From Pseudomonadota bacterium (GTDB lineage: Bacteria; Pseudomonadota; Gammaproteobacteria; Burkholderiales; Burkholderiaceae_E): a DNA stretch of 64,000 bases. The translations under genes were made by a program, and so were the position numbers. This document shows, one piece after another, positions 16,808 to 25,553 of the stretch. Position 1 is the first letter of the stretch. Each line of letters opens with the position of its first letter. The notes below the pieces were generated by a model. That model searched no databases, was not told the origin of the DNA, and saw only the letters and a program-made list of their open reading frames with translations. The stretch is taken from assembly GCA_023388075.1 (NCBI GenBank), contig JAEWGX010000111.1, positions 87,988 through 151,987 on the forward strand, in the 5' to 3' direction.

Positions 16808-18016
16808 ATGGAAGTGCCATCCAGCCCGTCGGTCCCGGCAACAGGGTCCGGGCGCACGCCCCCGCTCCTGCTCGGCCGCGCCTGGCTGCCCGGGGTCGAC
16901 GGCCCTGCCGTCGTCACCGTCCGCGGCGACGACGTGGTCGATATCACCTCCCGGGAAGCCCCGACGGTCCGCGACGTCTGCGAGATGCCGGACCCCGCCA
17001 ATTGGGTCGCCAGCGCGCCCGGCACGACCATCGGTTCGCTCCCGGATCTGTTGCGGGACTCGGCTCTCGCGTCGCAGTCGCCCAACCCGGTGGACGCGGC
17101 CGGCGCGCGCGATCGTCCGTGGCTGGTCGCGCCGATCGACCTGCAGGCGATCAAGGCCTCGGGCGTGACGTTCGTGGTGAGCCTGCTGGAACGGGTCATC
17201 GAGGAGCAGGCCAAGGGCTCGCCTGCGAAGGCGGCATCGATCCGGGCCGACATCGTCGCGCTGATCGGGGATGACCTGTCGCGGCTCGTGCCCGGATCGC
17301 CGCAGGCGATGCAGGTGAAGCAGGCGCTGGTCGAGAAGGGCGTGTGGTCGCAGTATCTCGAGGTAGGCATCGGTCCGGATCCGGAGATCTTCACCAAGGC
17401 CCAGCCGATGTCCGCGGTCGGCCCCGGTGCCGACATCGGGATCCTGCCCACCTCCACCTGGAACAATCCCGAGCCCGAGATCGTGCTCGCCGTCTCCAGC
17501 AGCGGTCGCATCGTCGGGGCCACGCTCGGCAACGACGTGAACCTGCGCGACGTCGAAGGCCGGTCCGCGCTGCTGCTCGGTAAGGCCAAGGACAACAACG
17601 CCTCGTGCGCGATCGGTCCGTTCATCCGCCTCTTCGACCAGGGCTTCGGCCTGGACGACGTGAAGCGCGCCGAGGTCCGCCTCACGGTGCAGGGAACCGA
17701 CGGCTACCGGCTGGAGGGCGCGAGCTCGATGTCCCACATCAGCCGAACGCCGGAATCGCTGGTGGCCGCGGCCGCCGGCGCGCATCACCAGTATCCGGAC
17801 GGGCTCGTGCTCTTTCTCGGCACGATGTTCGCGCCGGTCCAGGATCGCCACCAGGCCGGGCAGGGGTTCACCCATGCGGTCGGAGACGTGGTGGCCATCG
17901 AGACGCCCACGCTGGGACGGCTGGTCAACCGCGTGCGGCACTGCGCAGACTGTCCGCCGTGGACCTTCGGCGCGAGCCACCTGATGCGCAACCTCGCGGG
18001 GCGCGGACTGCTGTGA
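16808..18016 (+). CDS. Fumarylacetoacetate hydrolase family protein (COG3970-like)
   Basis: A 402-residue member of the FAA hydrolase superfamily. The NNPEPEIVLAVSSSG segment carries the metal-binding NPEPE, followed by TLGNDVNLRDVEGRSALLLG, the conserved GNDV-x-RD type motif. A lysine-rich catalytic patch follows in GKAKDNNASCAIGP. The protein is longer at the N-terminus than classical FahA/MhpD-like enzymes and fits the group that acts on 2-keto-3-deoxy sugar acids or related 2,4-diketo acids, although this is inference. The gene ends in a GTGA overlap with coaA, so the two are translationally coupled, which is an odd partnership. Confidence 0.85.
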   Translation: MEVPSSPSVPATGSGRTPPLLLGRAWLPGVDGPAVVTVRGDDVVDITSREAPTVRDVCEMPDPANWVASAPGTTIGSLPDLLRDSALASQSPNPVDAAGARDRPWLVAPIDLQAIKASGVTFVVSLLERVIEEQAKGSPAKAASIRADIVALIGDDLSRLVPGSPQAMQVKQALVEKGVWSQYLEVGIGPDPEIFTKAQPMSAVGPGADIGILPTSTWNNPEPEIVLAVSSSGRIVGATLGNDVNLRDVEGRSALLLGKAKDNNASCAIGPFIRLFDQGFGLDDVKRAEVRLTVQGTDGYRLEGASSMSHISRTPESLVAAAAGAHHQYPDGLVLFLGTMFAPVQDRHQAGQGFTHAVGDVVAIETPTLGRLVNRVRHCADCPPWTFGASHLMRNLAGRGLL

Positions 18017-19047
18017 CCAGGCGCGCCGCGCCGGTCGCCGCGGCAGCGCCCGTGGAGGGCGCGCCACGGGACGGCGATCGCCGCAACAGCGGCATCCGCG
18101 GATCAGACGAGTTCTCCGCCTACGAGGCGTTCACTCGGGCCGAGTGGGCCGCGCTGCGTTCGAACACGCCGCTCACGCTGTCGGAGGAAGACCTCGCGTC
18201 GCTGCGCGGATTCAACGAGCAGCTCTCGCTGCAGGACGTGGTGGAGGTCTACCTGCCGCTGTCGCGCCTCCTGAACCTGCACTTTCGCTCCGCCCGCGCG
18301 CTGTCGGGCGTGCGCGACGAGTTCCTCGGGCGGCTCGTGGGCAGGGCTCCCTACGTGATCGCGATCGCCGGCAGCGTCGCGGTTGGCAAGAGCACCTTCG
18401 CGCGGGTGCTGAAGGCGCTGCTGGCGCGCTGGCCCGACCATCCGCGCGTGGCGCTGGTCACCACGGACGGCTTCCTGCATCCGAACAAGGTCCTGGAGGA
18501 AAGGGGCCTGATGAGCCGCAAGGGATTTCCGGAGAGCTACGACCGCAAGCGGATGATCCAGTTCCTCGCGGACGTGAAGGCCGGCAAGCCGCGGGTCGAT
18601 GCGCCGGTCTACTCGCACCAGTCGTACGACATCGTCCCGGGCGTGGTGGAGCGCGTGGAGCAGCCGGACATCCTCATCTTCGAGGGACTCAACGTCCTGC
18701 AGCTCGCGACGGTGGAAGCGAGCGGCGCGCCGGTGCCCAGCGTGGTGATCTCGGACTTCTTCGACTTCTCCATCTTCGTGGATGCGGAAGAGCCGTTCAT
18801 CGAGGCGTGGTACCTCAACCGCTTCCGGCACCTGCAGCGCACGGTCTTCCAGAGCCCGGGCTCCTACTTCCACCACTACCGCAACCTCTCGCCGAGCGAG
18901 GCCACGAAGACCGCCGCCAAGATCTGGCGCGACATCAACCTGCGCAATCTGCGCGACAACATCCTGCCCACGCGGGAACGCGCCAACCTCGTCATCCGCA
19001 AGCGCGCCGACCACACGGTCGACCAGATCCGGCTGCGCCAGATCTGA
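18013..19047 (+). CDS. coaA: Type I pantothenate kinase
   Basis: Phosphorylates pantothenate, the first step of coenzyme A synthesis. The 344-residue product has the P-loop GSVAVGKST, TTDGFLHPNKVL, a segment with SRKGFPESYDRKRM, the YSHQSYDIVPG substrate region and FEGLNVLQ, all typical of bacterial type I enzymes. The start is taken as GTG 18013, which overlaps the stop of the FAA-family gene by four bases (GTGA). This gives an N-terminal extension of roughly 30 residues over E. coli CoaA, rich in Arg and Ala, and translation might instead begin further in. A CoA requirement fits the many acyl-CoA enzymes in this window. Confidence 0.93.
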   Translation: MTRRAAPVAAAAPVEGAPRDGDRRNSGIRGSDEFSAYEAFTRAEWAALRSNTPLTLSEEDLASLRGFNEQLSLQDVVEVYLPLSRLLNLHFRSARALSGVRDEFLGRLVGRAPYVIAIAGSVAVGKSTFARVLKALLARWPDHPRVALVTTDGFLHPNKVLEERGLMSRKGFPESYDRKRMIQFLADVKAGKPRVDAPVYSHQSYDIVPGVVERVEQPDILIFEGLNVLQLATVEASGAPVPSVVISDFFDFSIFVDAEEPFIEAWYLNRFRHLQRTVFQSPGSYFHHYRNLSPSEATKTAAKIWRDINLRNLRDNILPTRERANLVIRKRADHTVDQIRLRQI

Positions 19048-19048
19048 G

Positions 19049-19087
19049 CCGCCCGCCACGCCGAACCGCTTCGCGGCCTGGCGGCGG
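19049..19087. terminator. Candidate bidirectional terminator hairpin between coaA and methyltransferase
   Basis: CCGCCCGCCA (19049-19058) can pair with TGGCGGCGG (19079-19087) around a 20-base loop, with one bulge. It lies in the 40 bp gap between two convergent genes. There is no clear T-run, so intrinsic termination is only a suggestion. Confidence 0.35.
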
Positions 19088-19723
19088 TCAACCCCTGGCG
19101 ACCTTGCGCCATACGCTCGCGAGCCAGGGCTGCTGCTCGCGCGGCAAGCCGGGCGGACGATAGTAGTGCTCGAGCTCCAGGAAACCCGCTGCCTGGAGGA
19201 ATGCGCGCCACGCTTCCAGGTCGTGGTAGACGCCATAGCGGCCGCGATTCCAACCCTCCTCGTTGCTGCCGCGAGGATTCGAGCTGAACAGGACGCCATC
19301 GGGCTTCAGGGCGTCGTGCAGTTGGCCGAGCACCCGCGGCAGCTCCGCGCTCGGCACATGGAAGAGCGATGCGTTGGCGAAGATGCCGTCGAAGCGGCCG
19401 GCGGGCAGGTTCAATGCCAGGAAGTCCTGCTCCCAGACCTCGCAGCCGCTGTGCGCGCGCGCCATGGCCCCGAACCGGGGCGAACCCTCCAGGCCGATCG
19501 CCTCGTGGCCCATGGCGCGGAAGGTCGCCAGGTCGCGTCCGGGGCCGCAGCCGAAGTCGAGTATGGAAAGCGGCGGTGCTCCCCGCAGATGCCGCAGCAG
19601 CGCGTCGATGTTCTGCGTCACGTCGTGATCGCGCGTGCCGCTCCAGAACTCGGCGGCGCGTTCGTCGTAGTGCTCGAGCGTCCTCTCGGAGACGCGCGCT
19701 GGATCCTCGCCCGGCAGCGTCAT
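19088..19723 (-). CDS. Class I SAM-dependent methyltransferase
   Basis: Cytoplasmic methyltransferase of 211 residues. Motif I is ILDFGCGPGRDL near residues 53-64. The acidic end of strand 2 is GLEGSP, and motif IV is FDGIFANASLFHV. The N-terminal YDERAAEFWSGTRDHDV resembles the UbiE/TehB-type small-molecule methyltransferases. It lies 61 bp after the RraA-like gene and is convergent with coaA. The substrate is not predictable; the general shape fits detoxifying or tailoring enzymes rather than RNA methyltransferases. Confidence 0.85.
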   Translation of the reverse strand: MTLPGEDPARVSERTLEHYDERAAEFWSGTRDHDVTQNIDALLRHLRGAPPLSILDFGCGPGRDLATFRAMGHEAIGLEGSPRFGAMARAHSGCEVWEQDFLALNLPAGRFDGIFANASLFHVPSAELPRVLGQLHDALKPDGVLFSSNPRGSNEEGWNRGRYGVYHDLEAWRAFLQAAGFLELEHYYRPPGLPREQQPWLASVWRKVARG

Positions 19724-19784
19724 CGGGTGCCCTCCAGTCTTCGACGAAACGCGCGCCCGGGCAGATCTCTCCTGCGCCGCGACG

Positions 19785-20495
19785 CTAGCGGCCGTTCGCC
19801 TTGCGCCATGCGGCGAAGTCCAGGCGCGACCGCTCCTCGGTGGGCGGATACAGGCCCAGGATCGAACGGCCCTCCCGCACCTTCTCGGTCACGAAGTCCT
19901 CGTACGCCGTCATCTCGACGGCCTCGTCCGCGACGTCGTCCGCGATCGCCGCCGGAATCACCACGACCCCTTCGCCGTCGCCCACCACCACGTCGCCGGG
20001 CCACACCGGCACGTCACCGCAGCCGATCGGCACGTCGATGTCGATCGCCTGGTGCAGCGTGAGGTTGGTCGGCGCGCTGGGGCGCTGGTGATAGGCCGGG
20101 ATGTCGAGCCGGGCGATCTCCGGCGAGTCGCGAAAGCCGCCGTCGGTGACCACGCCGGCCACGCCGCGCTTCATCAGCCGCGTGACCAGGATCGATCCCG
20201 CCGAGGCCGCACGCGCGTCCTTGCGGCTGTCGATCACGAAGACGGCACCCGGCGGACAGGTCTCCACCGCCTTGCGCTGCGGATGCTCGCGGTCGGTGAA
20301 GACGCTGATCGGGTTCAGGTCCTCCCGCGCCGGGATATAGCGCAGCGTGAACGCTTCGCCCACCATGTTGGGCAGTCCCTCGCGCAGCGGCCGCACGTCC
20401 TGGATGAACTGGTTGCGCAGTCCGCGCTTGAAGAGGGCGGTGCAGAGCGTGGCGGTGCTCACACTGGCGAGCTTCTCTCGCGTGCTGGTTTTCAT
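19785..20495 (-). CDS. RraA-family protein (4-hydroxy-4-methyl-2-oxoglutarate aldolase-like)
   Basis: A 236-residue RraA-like protein. The VVTDGGFRDSPEI segment carries the conserved G-x-x-RD used for metal and pyruvate binding in HMG/CHA aldolases, and GDVPVWPGDVVVGDGEGVVV is the second family block. Many such proteins cleave 4-hydroxy-2-oxoacids formed in aromatic or pectin degradation. Others inhibit RNase E, but the C-terminal length here fits the aldolase-type group better. Transcription is divergent from the exported hypothetical gene at 20633. The co-directional methyltransferase downstream may be co-transcribed. Confidence 0.82.
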   Translation of the reverse strand: MKTSTREKLASVSTATLCTALFKRGLRNQFIQDVRPLREGLPNMVGEAFTLRYIPAREDLNPISVFTDREHPQRKAVETCPPGAVFVIDSRKDARAASAGSILVTRLMKRGVAGVVTDGGFRDSPEIARLDIPAYHQRPSAPTNLTLHQAIDIDVPIGCGDVPVWPGDVVVGDGEGVVVIPAAIADDVADEAVEMTAYEDFVTEKVREGRSILGLYPPTEERSRLDFAAWRKANGR

Positions 20496-20632
20496 GATGC
20501 CGGCGGACTCGGTGGGAAACCCCCATGATAAGCCGGGCCGACGCAGGCACGATTGGCGGCCGCAACCCGATTCCGCGGCGACTCGAACGATGCTATCGTC
20601 GGCCGGTCACCCACGACGCAGGGAGACTTCCC

Positions 20633-21862
20633 TTGGCTCCAGACCCTCATCCCCAGCGTGCGGTCGCGCACGCCGGCCCGGGCATCGGGCGATCGGCCCG
20701 GCTGCCCACCCGCGCGCGACTTGCGATCCGGGCGGCGGTGCTGGCCGCTTGCCTGGTTCCCTGCCTGGCGGCATCGGCCGCGGGCGCGAAGACCGTCTTC
20801 CGTGAGCACCGGCTGACTGATCCCGGCATGAACGGCCAGGTGGCGGCCACGCTGCTGGTACCGGAGGGATGGCAGGTCCAGGGAGGTCTGTCCCGGTCCA
20901 ACCAGCTCTACAGCATGCCGGTCATCGCGGACGTCAAGGTGACGGCACCCGACGGCCGCCAGGTGCGCTTCTATCCCTCGCTCACCTTCGACTTCAACCA
21001 CGCATCGCCGCGCGCTCCGCTGCAGCCAACGCTTGACGGGAACCTGTATCTGCCGCTGCCCGAGTCACCCGGGAGATGGTTCCTGGACATGGCGCGGCGC
21101 AATCCGGCACCGTCGATCTCGGGGCTGGAGCTGGTCGCGGAATCGGAGGTGCCCGATCTGACCGCGCAGTTGCGGCAGCGTAGCGCGGGGCTTATGCAGG
21201 TACTGGCCGACGGCAATCGGATGACGGCGGGCATGGGCTTCCAGACCCGCTTCGACACGCAGGCAACGCGGCTGGACCTGCGCTACGTCGAGGACGGGCG
21301 GGCCCTGGAAGCGACGGTGGTGATGTCCTGGCAGTACCAGGTACTCGTGAGGCAGGGCCAGGCTGTTTCAGGGTCATGGGCCATTCTGCAGATGCGCTCG
21401 ATTCGCGGCCCGGCGGGCAGCAATTTCCTGGAGGATCCCGTCATGGCCGCGATCCTCGCCTCGGTGCGCACCGATCCCGCCTGGGAGGCGGAGATGAGCC
21501 GGTACTGGGCGGAGCTTGCCCGCATCCGCCAGCGCGGCCAACAGCAGCGCCAGGCTCAGTTCGCCGCCCACAACCGCCGCATGCGTGAGATCAACGAGGA
21601 GATCGGCAACATCATCGTCGGGGGCTACCAGCGCCGCGAGGCGATCCGGGACGCCGGCCATGCGAAGTTCATCGATGCCATCCGCGAGGTGACGCCGTAC
21701 ACGACGCCGGGCGGGGAGACGGTGAAGCTGCCGAGCTTCTACGACCACGTCCATACCGACAACAACGGCCGGTACATCCTGCACAACGACGCCGGCTACG
21801 AGCCGAACCGGGACCGGGCAGTCAACGGCGTCCGGTGGGAGCGGATCGAGCCGCAGCGATAG
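20633..21862 (+). CDS. Exported hypothetical protein
   Basis: Unrecognised protein of about 409 residues. The start is taken as TTG 20633 because GGGAG lies 8 bases before it; the open frame continues upstream to 20525 but without a ribosome site. A long n-region is followed by a hydrophobic segment (ARLAIRAAVLAACLVPCLAA) and a likely AxA cleavage site, so periplasmic export is expected. The middle has a Gln/Arg-rich helical stretch (around WAELARIRQRGQQQRQAQF). The end contains YDHVHTDNNGRYILHNDAGY, a pattern sometimes seen near the end of exported proteins with degraded peptidase-like or unknown domains. A TG-c-TATCGT extended -10 lies at 20590-20598. Confidence 0.75.
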   Translation: MAPDPHPQRAVAHAGPGIGRSARLPTRARLAIRAAVLAACLVPCLAASAAGAKTVFREHRLTDPGMNGQVAATLLVPEGWQVQGGLSRSNQLYSMPVIADVKVTAPDGRQVRFYPSLTFDFNHASPRAPLQPTLDGNLYLPLPESPGRWFLDMARRNPAPSISGLELVAESEVPDLTAQLRQRSAGLMQVLADGNRMTAGMGFQTRFDTQATRLDLRYVEDGRALEATVVMSWQYQVLVRQGQAVSGSWAILQMRSIRGPAGSNFLEDPVMAAILASVRTDPAWEAEMSRYWAELARIRQRGQQQRQAQFAAHNRRMREINEEIGNIIVGGYQRREAIRDAGHAKFIDAIREVTPYTTPGGETVKLPSFYDHVHTDNNGRYILHNDAGYEPNRDRAVNGVRWERIEPQR

Positions 21863-21904
21863 CTCGCGGCACCGCCGCGGGTGCCGGCGACTCGCATGCC
21901 GTGC

Positions 21905-23134
21905 TCACCCGAAGAACCAGTAGCACACCGCGATTGCCGCGCACACGCCGGCGAAGTCCGCCAGCAGCGCGCATCCCACCGCATGCCGGGCGCGCTGGAT
22001 GCCCACCGATCCGAAGTACACCGCCAGCACGTAGAACGTGGTCTCGGTGCTGCCTTGGACGGTGGCGGCCACGAGCGCCGGAAAGCTGTCCACGCCGAAC
22101 GTCTGCATCGACTCGATGAGCATGGCGCGCGCGGCGCTCCCGGAGAACGGCTTGACCAGCGCGGTCGGCAGCGCATCGACGAAGCGCGCATCCATCCCGA
22201 GCAGGGCCACGAGGCTGCGGATGCCGGCGAGCGCCGCCTCGAGGGCGCCCGAGGCGCGCAGCATGCCGATCGCGCAGAGCATCGCCACCAGGTAGGGCAG
22301 GATGTCGCGGGCGACGCCAAACCCCTGCTTCGCGCCCGTGATGAAGCACTCGTAGACCGGCACTCGCCGCACCAGGCCGGCGATCACGAAGAGCAGGACG
22401 GTGGCAACCAGCGCCAGGTTTCCGAGGAGCGAGGAGAAGGCGGCCAGCGCCGCGCCCGAGAGGCTGGCCAGTACCGCCATCAGGCCGCCGATCACGAGCG
22501 CGACGCCGCCCAGCCACGCGAGCACCACCGGATCATGCAGCCGCAGGCGCTGCATCAGCGCGACCGAGAGCAGGGCCGCGAGCGTGGAGGCGCTGGTGGC
22601 CAGCAGGATCGGAAGGAACACCAGCGTCGGGTCCGGCGCTCCCTGCTGCACGCGGTAGACGAAGATCGAGACCGGCAGCAGCGTGAGCGACGACGCGTTG
22701 AGCGTCAGGAAGAGAATCTGCGCATCGGTGGCGGTGTCCGGCTGGCGGTTGAGCGACTGCAGCTCGCGCATCGCCTGCAATCCGATCGGCGTGGCGGCAT
22801 TGTCGAGGCCGATCCCGTTCGCCGCGAAGTTGAGCGTGATCAGCCCGAGTGCCGGGTGGCCACGCGGCACGCCGGGCATCAGGCGCGCGAAGAGCGGTGA
22901 CAGCCAGCGGGCAAGCGTCTCCACCAGTCCGGCAGCCTTCGCGATCTCCAGGAAGCCGAGCCAGAGGGTGAGCGTGCCGAACATGATGAGGGTGAGGTCC
23001 ACCGAGAGCTTCGCCATCGCGAAGAGGGACTCCACCATCGCGGCGAAGACGCCGGCGTCGCCGCCCACCAGCCAGCGAAACAGGGCGGCCACCGCGGCGA
23101 CGATGAAGAAGGCCGACCAGATCGCATTGAGCAT
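21905..23134 (-). CDS. Nucleoside-recognition (Gate) domain membrane protein, SpmA-SpmB fusion
   Basis: Polytopic membrane protein of 409 residues formed by two halves. The first resembles SpmA (MLNAIWSAFFIVAAVAALFR, GLDNAATPIGLQAMRELQ). The second resembles SpmB (RVPVYECFITGAKQGFGVA and VQGSTETTFYVLAVYFGSVG). In Bacillus the two are separate genes needed for spore-core dehydration; fused forms occur in many non-sporulating proteobacteria and their transport role is unknown. Start ATG 23134 gives the usual SpmA N-terminus, while the frame upstream to 23194 is Arg-rich and not family-like. It is divergent from arfB. Confidence 0.88.
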   Translation of the reverse strand: MLNAIWSAFFIVAAVAALFRWLVGGDAGVFAAMVESLFAMAKLSVDLTLIMFGTLTLWLGFLEIAKAAGLVETLARWLSPLFARLMPGVPRGHPALGLITLNFAANGIGLDNAATPIGLQAMRELQSLNRQPDTATDAQILFLTLNASSLTLLPVSIFVYRVQQGAPDPTLVFLPILLATSASTLAALLSVALMQRLRLHDPVVLAWLGGVALVIGGLMAVLASLSGAALAAFSSLLGNLALVATVLLFVIAGLVRRVPVYECFITGAKQGFGVARDILPYLVAMLCAIGMLRASGALEAALAGIRSLVALLGMDARFVDALPTALVKPFSGSAARAMLIESMQTFGVDSFPALVAATVQGSTETTFYVLAVYFGSVGIQRARHAVGCALLADFAGVCAAIAVCYWFFG

Positions 23135-23178
23135 GGCGCGCACCTTATCATGACGTCTCGTTGGTCTTCGCGGCAGGG

Positions 23179-23595
23179 ATGGGACACGTGGCACGGGTGC
23201 CGATTCGGGACGAGGACGTCGAATGGACCGCCGTGCGCTCGCAGGGCGCGGGCGGCCAGAACGTCAACAAGGTGGCGAGCGCGGTGCACCTGCGCTTCGA
23301 CGTGCGCGCGGCCGACCTCCCGGAGGACGTCAAGGCGCGGCTCCTCGCGCTCGGCGACCGGCGCATCTCGCGCGAGGGCGTCGTCGTGATCAAGTCGCAG
23401 GCGGCGCGCACCCAGGAGCAGAACCGGCTCGCTGCGATGGCGCGGCTGCAGGCGCTGGTGGACAGCGTGGCCGTGCCGCCGAAGCCGCGACGGCCGACCC
23501 GGCCGACCCGAGCGTCGCAGGTGCGGCGGGTGGAGGAGAAAGTGCAGCGGGGACGGATCAAGAGCCTGCGCGGCAAGGTGACCGGCTCCGCCTGA
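23179..23595 (+). CDS. arfB: Alternative ribosome-rescue factor, peptidyl-tRNA hydrolase ArfB (YaeJ)
   Basis: Small release-factor-like protein of about 138 residues that frees ribosomes stalled on mRNAs lacking a stop codon. The catalytic GGQ is in VRSQGAGGQNVNKVASAV. The C-terminal tail is strongly basic (PPKPRRPTRPTR, then VRRVEEKVQRGRIKSLRGK), as needed to enter the empty mRNA channel. ATG 23179 and GTG 23188 are both possible starts; a TTG at 23161 also exists but adds non-conserved residues. The gene is divergent from the SpmA-SpmB gene and convergent with the amidohydrolase gene. Confidence 0.93.
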   Translation: MGHVARVPIRDEDVEWTAVRSQGAGGQNVNKVASAVHLRFDVRAADLPEDVKARLLALGDRRISREGVVVIKSQAARTQEQNRLAAMARLQALVDSVAVPPKPRRPTRPTRASQVRRVEEKVQRGRIKSLRGKVTGSA

Positions 23596-23629
23596 CGCCC
23601 TCACCGCGCCAGGCTGGGCGGTCGGCGCG

Positions 23630-24550
23630 TCACTCGTCCGCCCAGTAGACCTGGCTCGGGTTCTCCACCACGATCCTGTGGACTGTCCGGTCGCTTCCCG
23701 CCCAGTCGAACAACCGCTCGACGAGCCGCGCGTCGTCCGGCATCTCGGCCTGGGCTCCGTCGGGTGGCATCGGAAGGTCCGGATGTGGCCAGTCCGTCCC
23801 CCAGAGCAGGCGCTCGGGATGGCTGTTCGCGAGCGCCGCGGCGAACGGCTCGGCTGCCGACCAGGGCGCGCCCCGGGGATCGAGCCGGTACGCGCCGGAG
23901 AGCTTCACCCAGCAGCGTCCGCGATCGAGCAACCGGAGGAGGAGCTCGAACCCCTCCTGCTCGACTCCCCGGGCGGGGTCCATCTGCCCCATGTGGTCCA
24001 GGACGATCGGCGTGGGCAACCGCTGCAGGCGCGGCGCCAGCTCCGGCAACGCCGACCCCCGGACATAGAGCTGCACATGCCATCCGAAGGGGGCGATCGC
24101 GTCCGACAGCGTCTCCAGCGCATCGAGCGAGCTGCTGCCGCCGGTCTGGACCAGGTTGAAGCGCACGCCGCGGGCGCCGCGCTGGTGCAGGAGGCGGATG
24201 TCTGCTGCCCGCACGCTGGTCGGGACGACGACGACGGCTCGTGCCCGGTCGCCCAGCGCCGCCACCGTGTCCAGCGTGCAGCGATTGTCGCTGCCGTAGG
24301 GACTCGGCTGCACGACGACCGTCCGTTCAATGCCGAGCGCTCGCGCCAGCTCCCGGTACTGCTCCAGCGACGCCGGGGCGGGATCGTAGCTTCGATGCTC
24401 GTCCAGCGGATAGGCCGTGACGTCGCCGAAGACGTGCATGTGGGCGTCGCACGCCAATGCCGGCAGCCGTCGCCGCGGCGTGGCGACCTGCAGGCGGGGC
24501 GGGGCGGAGGACCGGCGGGGAGCCGGGCGATGTGGGTCGGTGGTGCTCAT
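23630..24550 (-). CDS. Amidohydrolase family protein, LigI/2-pyrone-4,6-dicarboxylate lactonase-like
   Basis: TIM-barrel hydrolase of 306 residues. The first metal-type motif is CDAHMHVFG near residue 35, then VVVQPSPYGSDNRCT, VRFNLVQTGG, IVLDHMGQMDP and GTDWPHPDLP near the C-terminus. This order matches the amidohydrolase_2 group that includes LigI, some members of which work without bound metal. A lactone or cyclic ester from aromatic degradation is a fair guess. It is 40 bp downstream of the LysR gene and probably co-transcribed with it. The N-terminal 30 residues are Pro/Arg-rich and poorly conserved. Confidence 0.86.
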   Translation of the reverse strand: MSTTDPHRPAPRRSSAPPRLQVATPRRRLPALACDAHMHVFGDVTAYPLDEHRSYDPAPASLEQYRELARALGIERTVVVQPSPYGSDNRCTLDTVAALGDRARAVVVVPTSVRAADIRLLHQRGARGVRFNLVQTGGSSSLDALETLSDAIAPFGWHVQLYVRGSALPELAPRLQRLPTPIVLDHMGQMDPARGVEQEGFELLLRLLDRGRCWVKLSGAYRLDPRGAPWSAAEPFAAALANSHPERLLWGTDWPHPDLPMPPDGAQAEMPDDARLVERLFDWAGSDRTVHRIVVENPSQVYWADE

Positions 24551-24590
24551 CGTGTTCGATCCGGAAGAGGACGTGTGGTTGCGTGATCCG

Positions 24591-25553
24591 TTATCCGCCC
24601 GGCCTGGACGGGCTGCCCCGAAGCCGTCGGCGACCGGATGCGGCGCGATGCGGGGGACCGGATCGCATGAAGTCGTCGACGATCGAGTGCGCGAGATCGA
24701 GCACCAGGCGCGTCGCCTGCGAGACGGGCCGCGCGACGGTCGCGGCGCTGACCAGCGTGCGACGAATCGACGGGTCGACGATCCTGGCGACCGACACCTT
24801 GCCGGCCTGCAGCTCGCGGAAGTAGCCGATCCGGGCCAGGATGGTATAGCCGAATCCCTGGGCGGCAAGCGCGATCATCTCCGAGACGGCATCCACCTCC
24901 ATCAGCACGTTGAGGGGAACGTTCTCCCGTGCCGCCACTTCGCGCAGCAGCATGATCGGGCCGTGTGCCCTCCCGGGGACGATCAGCGGAAAGCGAGGCA
25001 GGTTGGCGAAGCCGACTTCCTCGCCCGGCCGGAAGGCCTTCGGCGGGCCGACCAGGAACATCTCCTCCACACCGATCTCGCGGCACTCCAGCCCCACCGA
25101 TGGCTGGACGCCGAAGATGATCGCGGCGTCGAGCCGGCCGGCGTGCAGCCACTCGAGGAGGAACCCGCTCATCCCCTCGACGATGTGTGGAACGATCAGC
25201 GGCGCCTGCTCGCGCAGCGCCTTGAGCAGCGGGCGTATCAGGACCGGGCTCACCGTCGCGGGGATGCCGAGAGCGACGTCTCCGTGCGGCTCGCGGCCGA
25301 GAGCCATCACCTCCTGGCGCGCCTGCTCGAACTGCCGCAGGATGCTGGCCGCGTGATCCGCGAGCAGGCGCCCATGCTCGGTGGGAGTCACGCCCTTGCG
25401 TCCACGGTCCAGCAACCGCACGCCCAGCTCTTCCTCGAGGTTGCGCACGTGCGAGCTGATCGCCGACTGGGCGACGTGCATCGCCTCGGCAGCGCCGGTG
25501 AGGCTGCCGAGCTCGACCACTCGCAGGAAGTAGCGCAGTTGCCTGCGGTCCAT
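24591..25553 (-). CDS. LysR-type transcriptional regulator
   Basis: DNA-binding regulator of 320 residues with the N-terminal winged helix MDRRQLRYFLRVVELGSLTG and helix-turn-helix AAEAMHVAQSAISSHVRNLE. A periplasmic-binding-like effector domain follows (about 90-295). The sequence is closest in style to the Nac/CynR-type group. It is transcribed divergently from the DsbA-fold isomerase gene, the classic layout for a LysR protein controlling the opposite operon and itself. The last 30 residues are Arg/Pro-rich and probably unstructured. The inducer is likely a metabolite of the neighbouring catabolic genes. Confidence 0.93.
   Translation of the reverse strand: MDRRQLRYFLRVVELGSLTGAAEAMHVAQSAISSHVRNLEEELGVRLLDRGRKGVTPTEHGRLLADHAASILRQFEQARQEVMALGREPHGDVALGIPATVSPVLIRPLLKALREQAPLIVPHIVEGMSGFLLEWLHAGRLDAAIIFGVQPSVGLECREIGVEEMFLVGPPKAFRPGEEVGFANLPRFPLIVPGRAHGPIMLLREVAARENVPLNVLMEVDAVSEMIALAAQGFGYTILARIGYFRELQAGKVSVARIVDPSIRRTLVSAATVARPVSQATRLVLDLAHSIVDDFMRSGPPHRAASGRRRLRGSPSRPGG

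Noticed and set aside
14835..17168. 777-codon open frame on the plus strand
   Set aside because: Antisense to mccB and then out of frame with the FAA-family gene; no domain seen.
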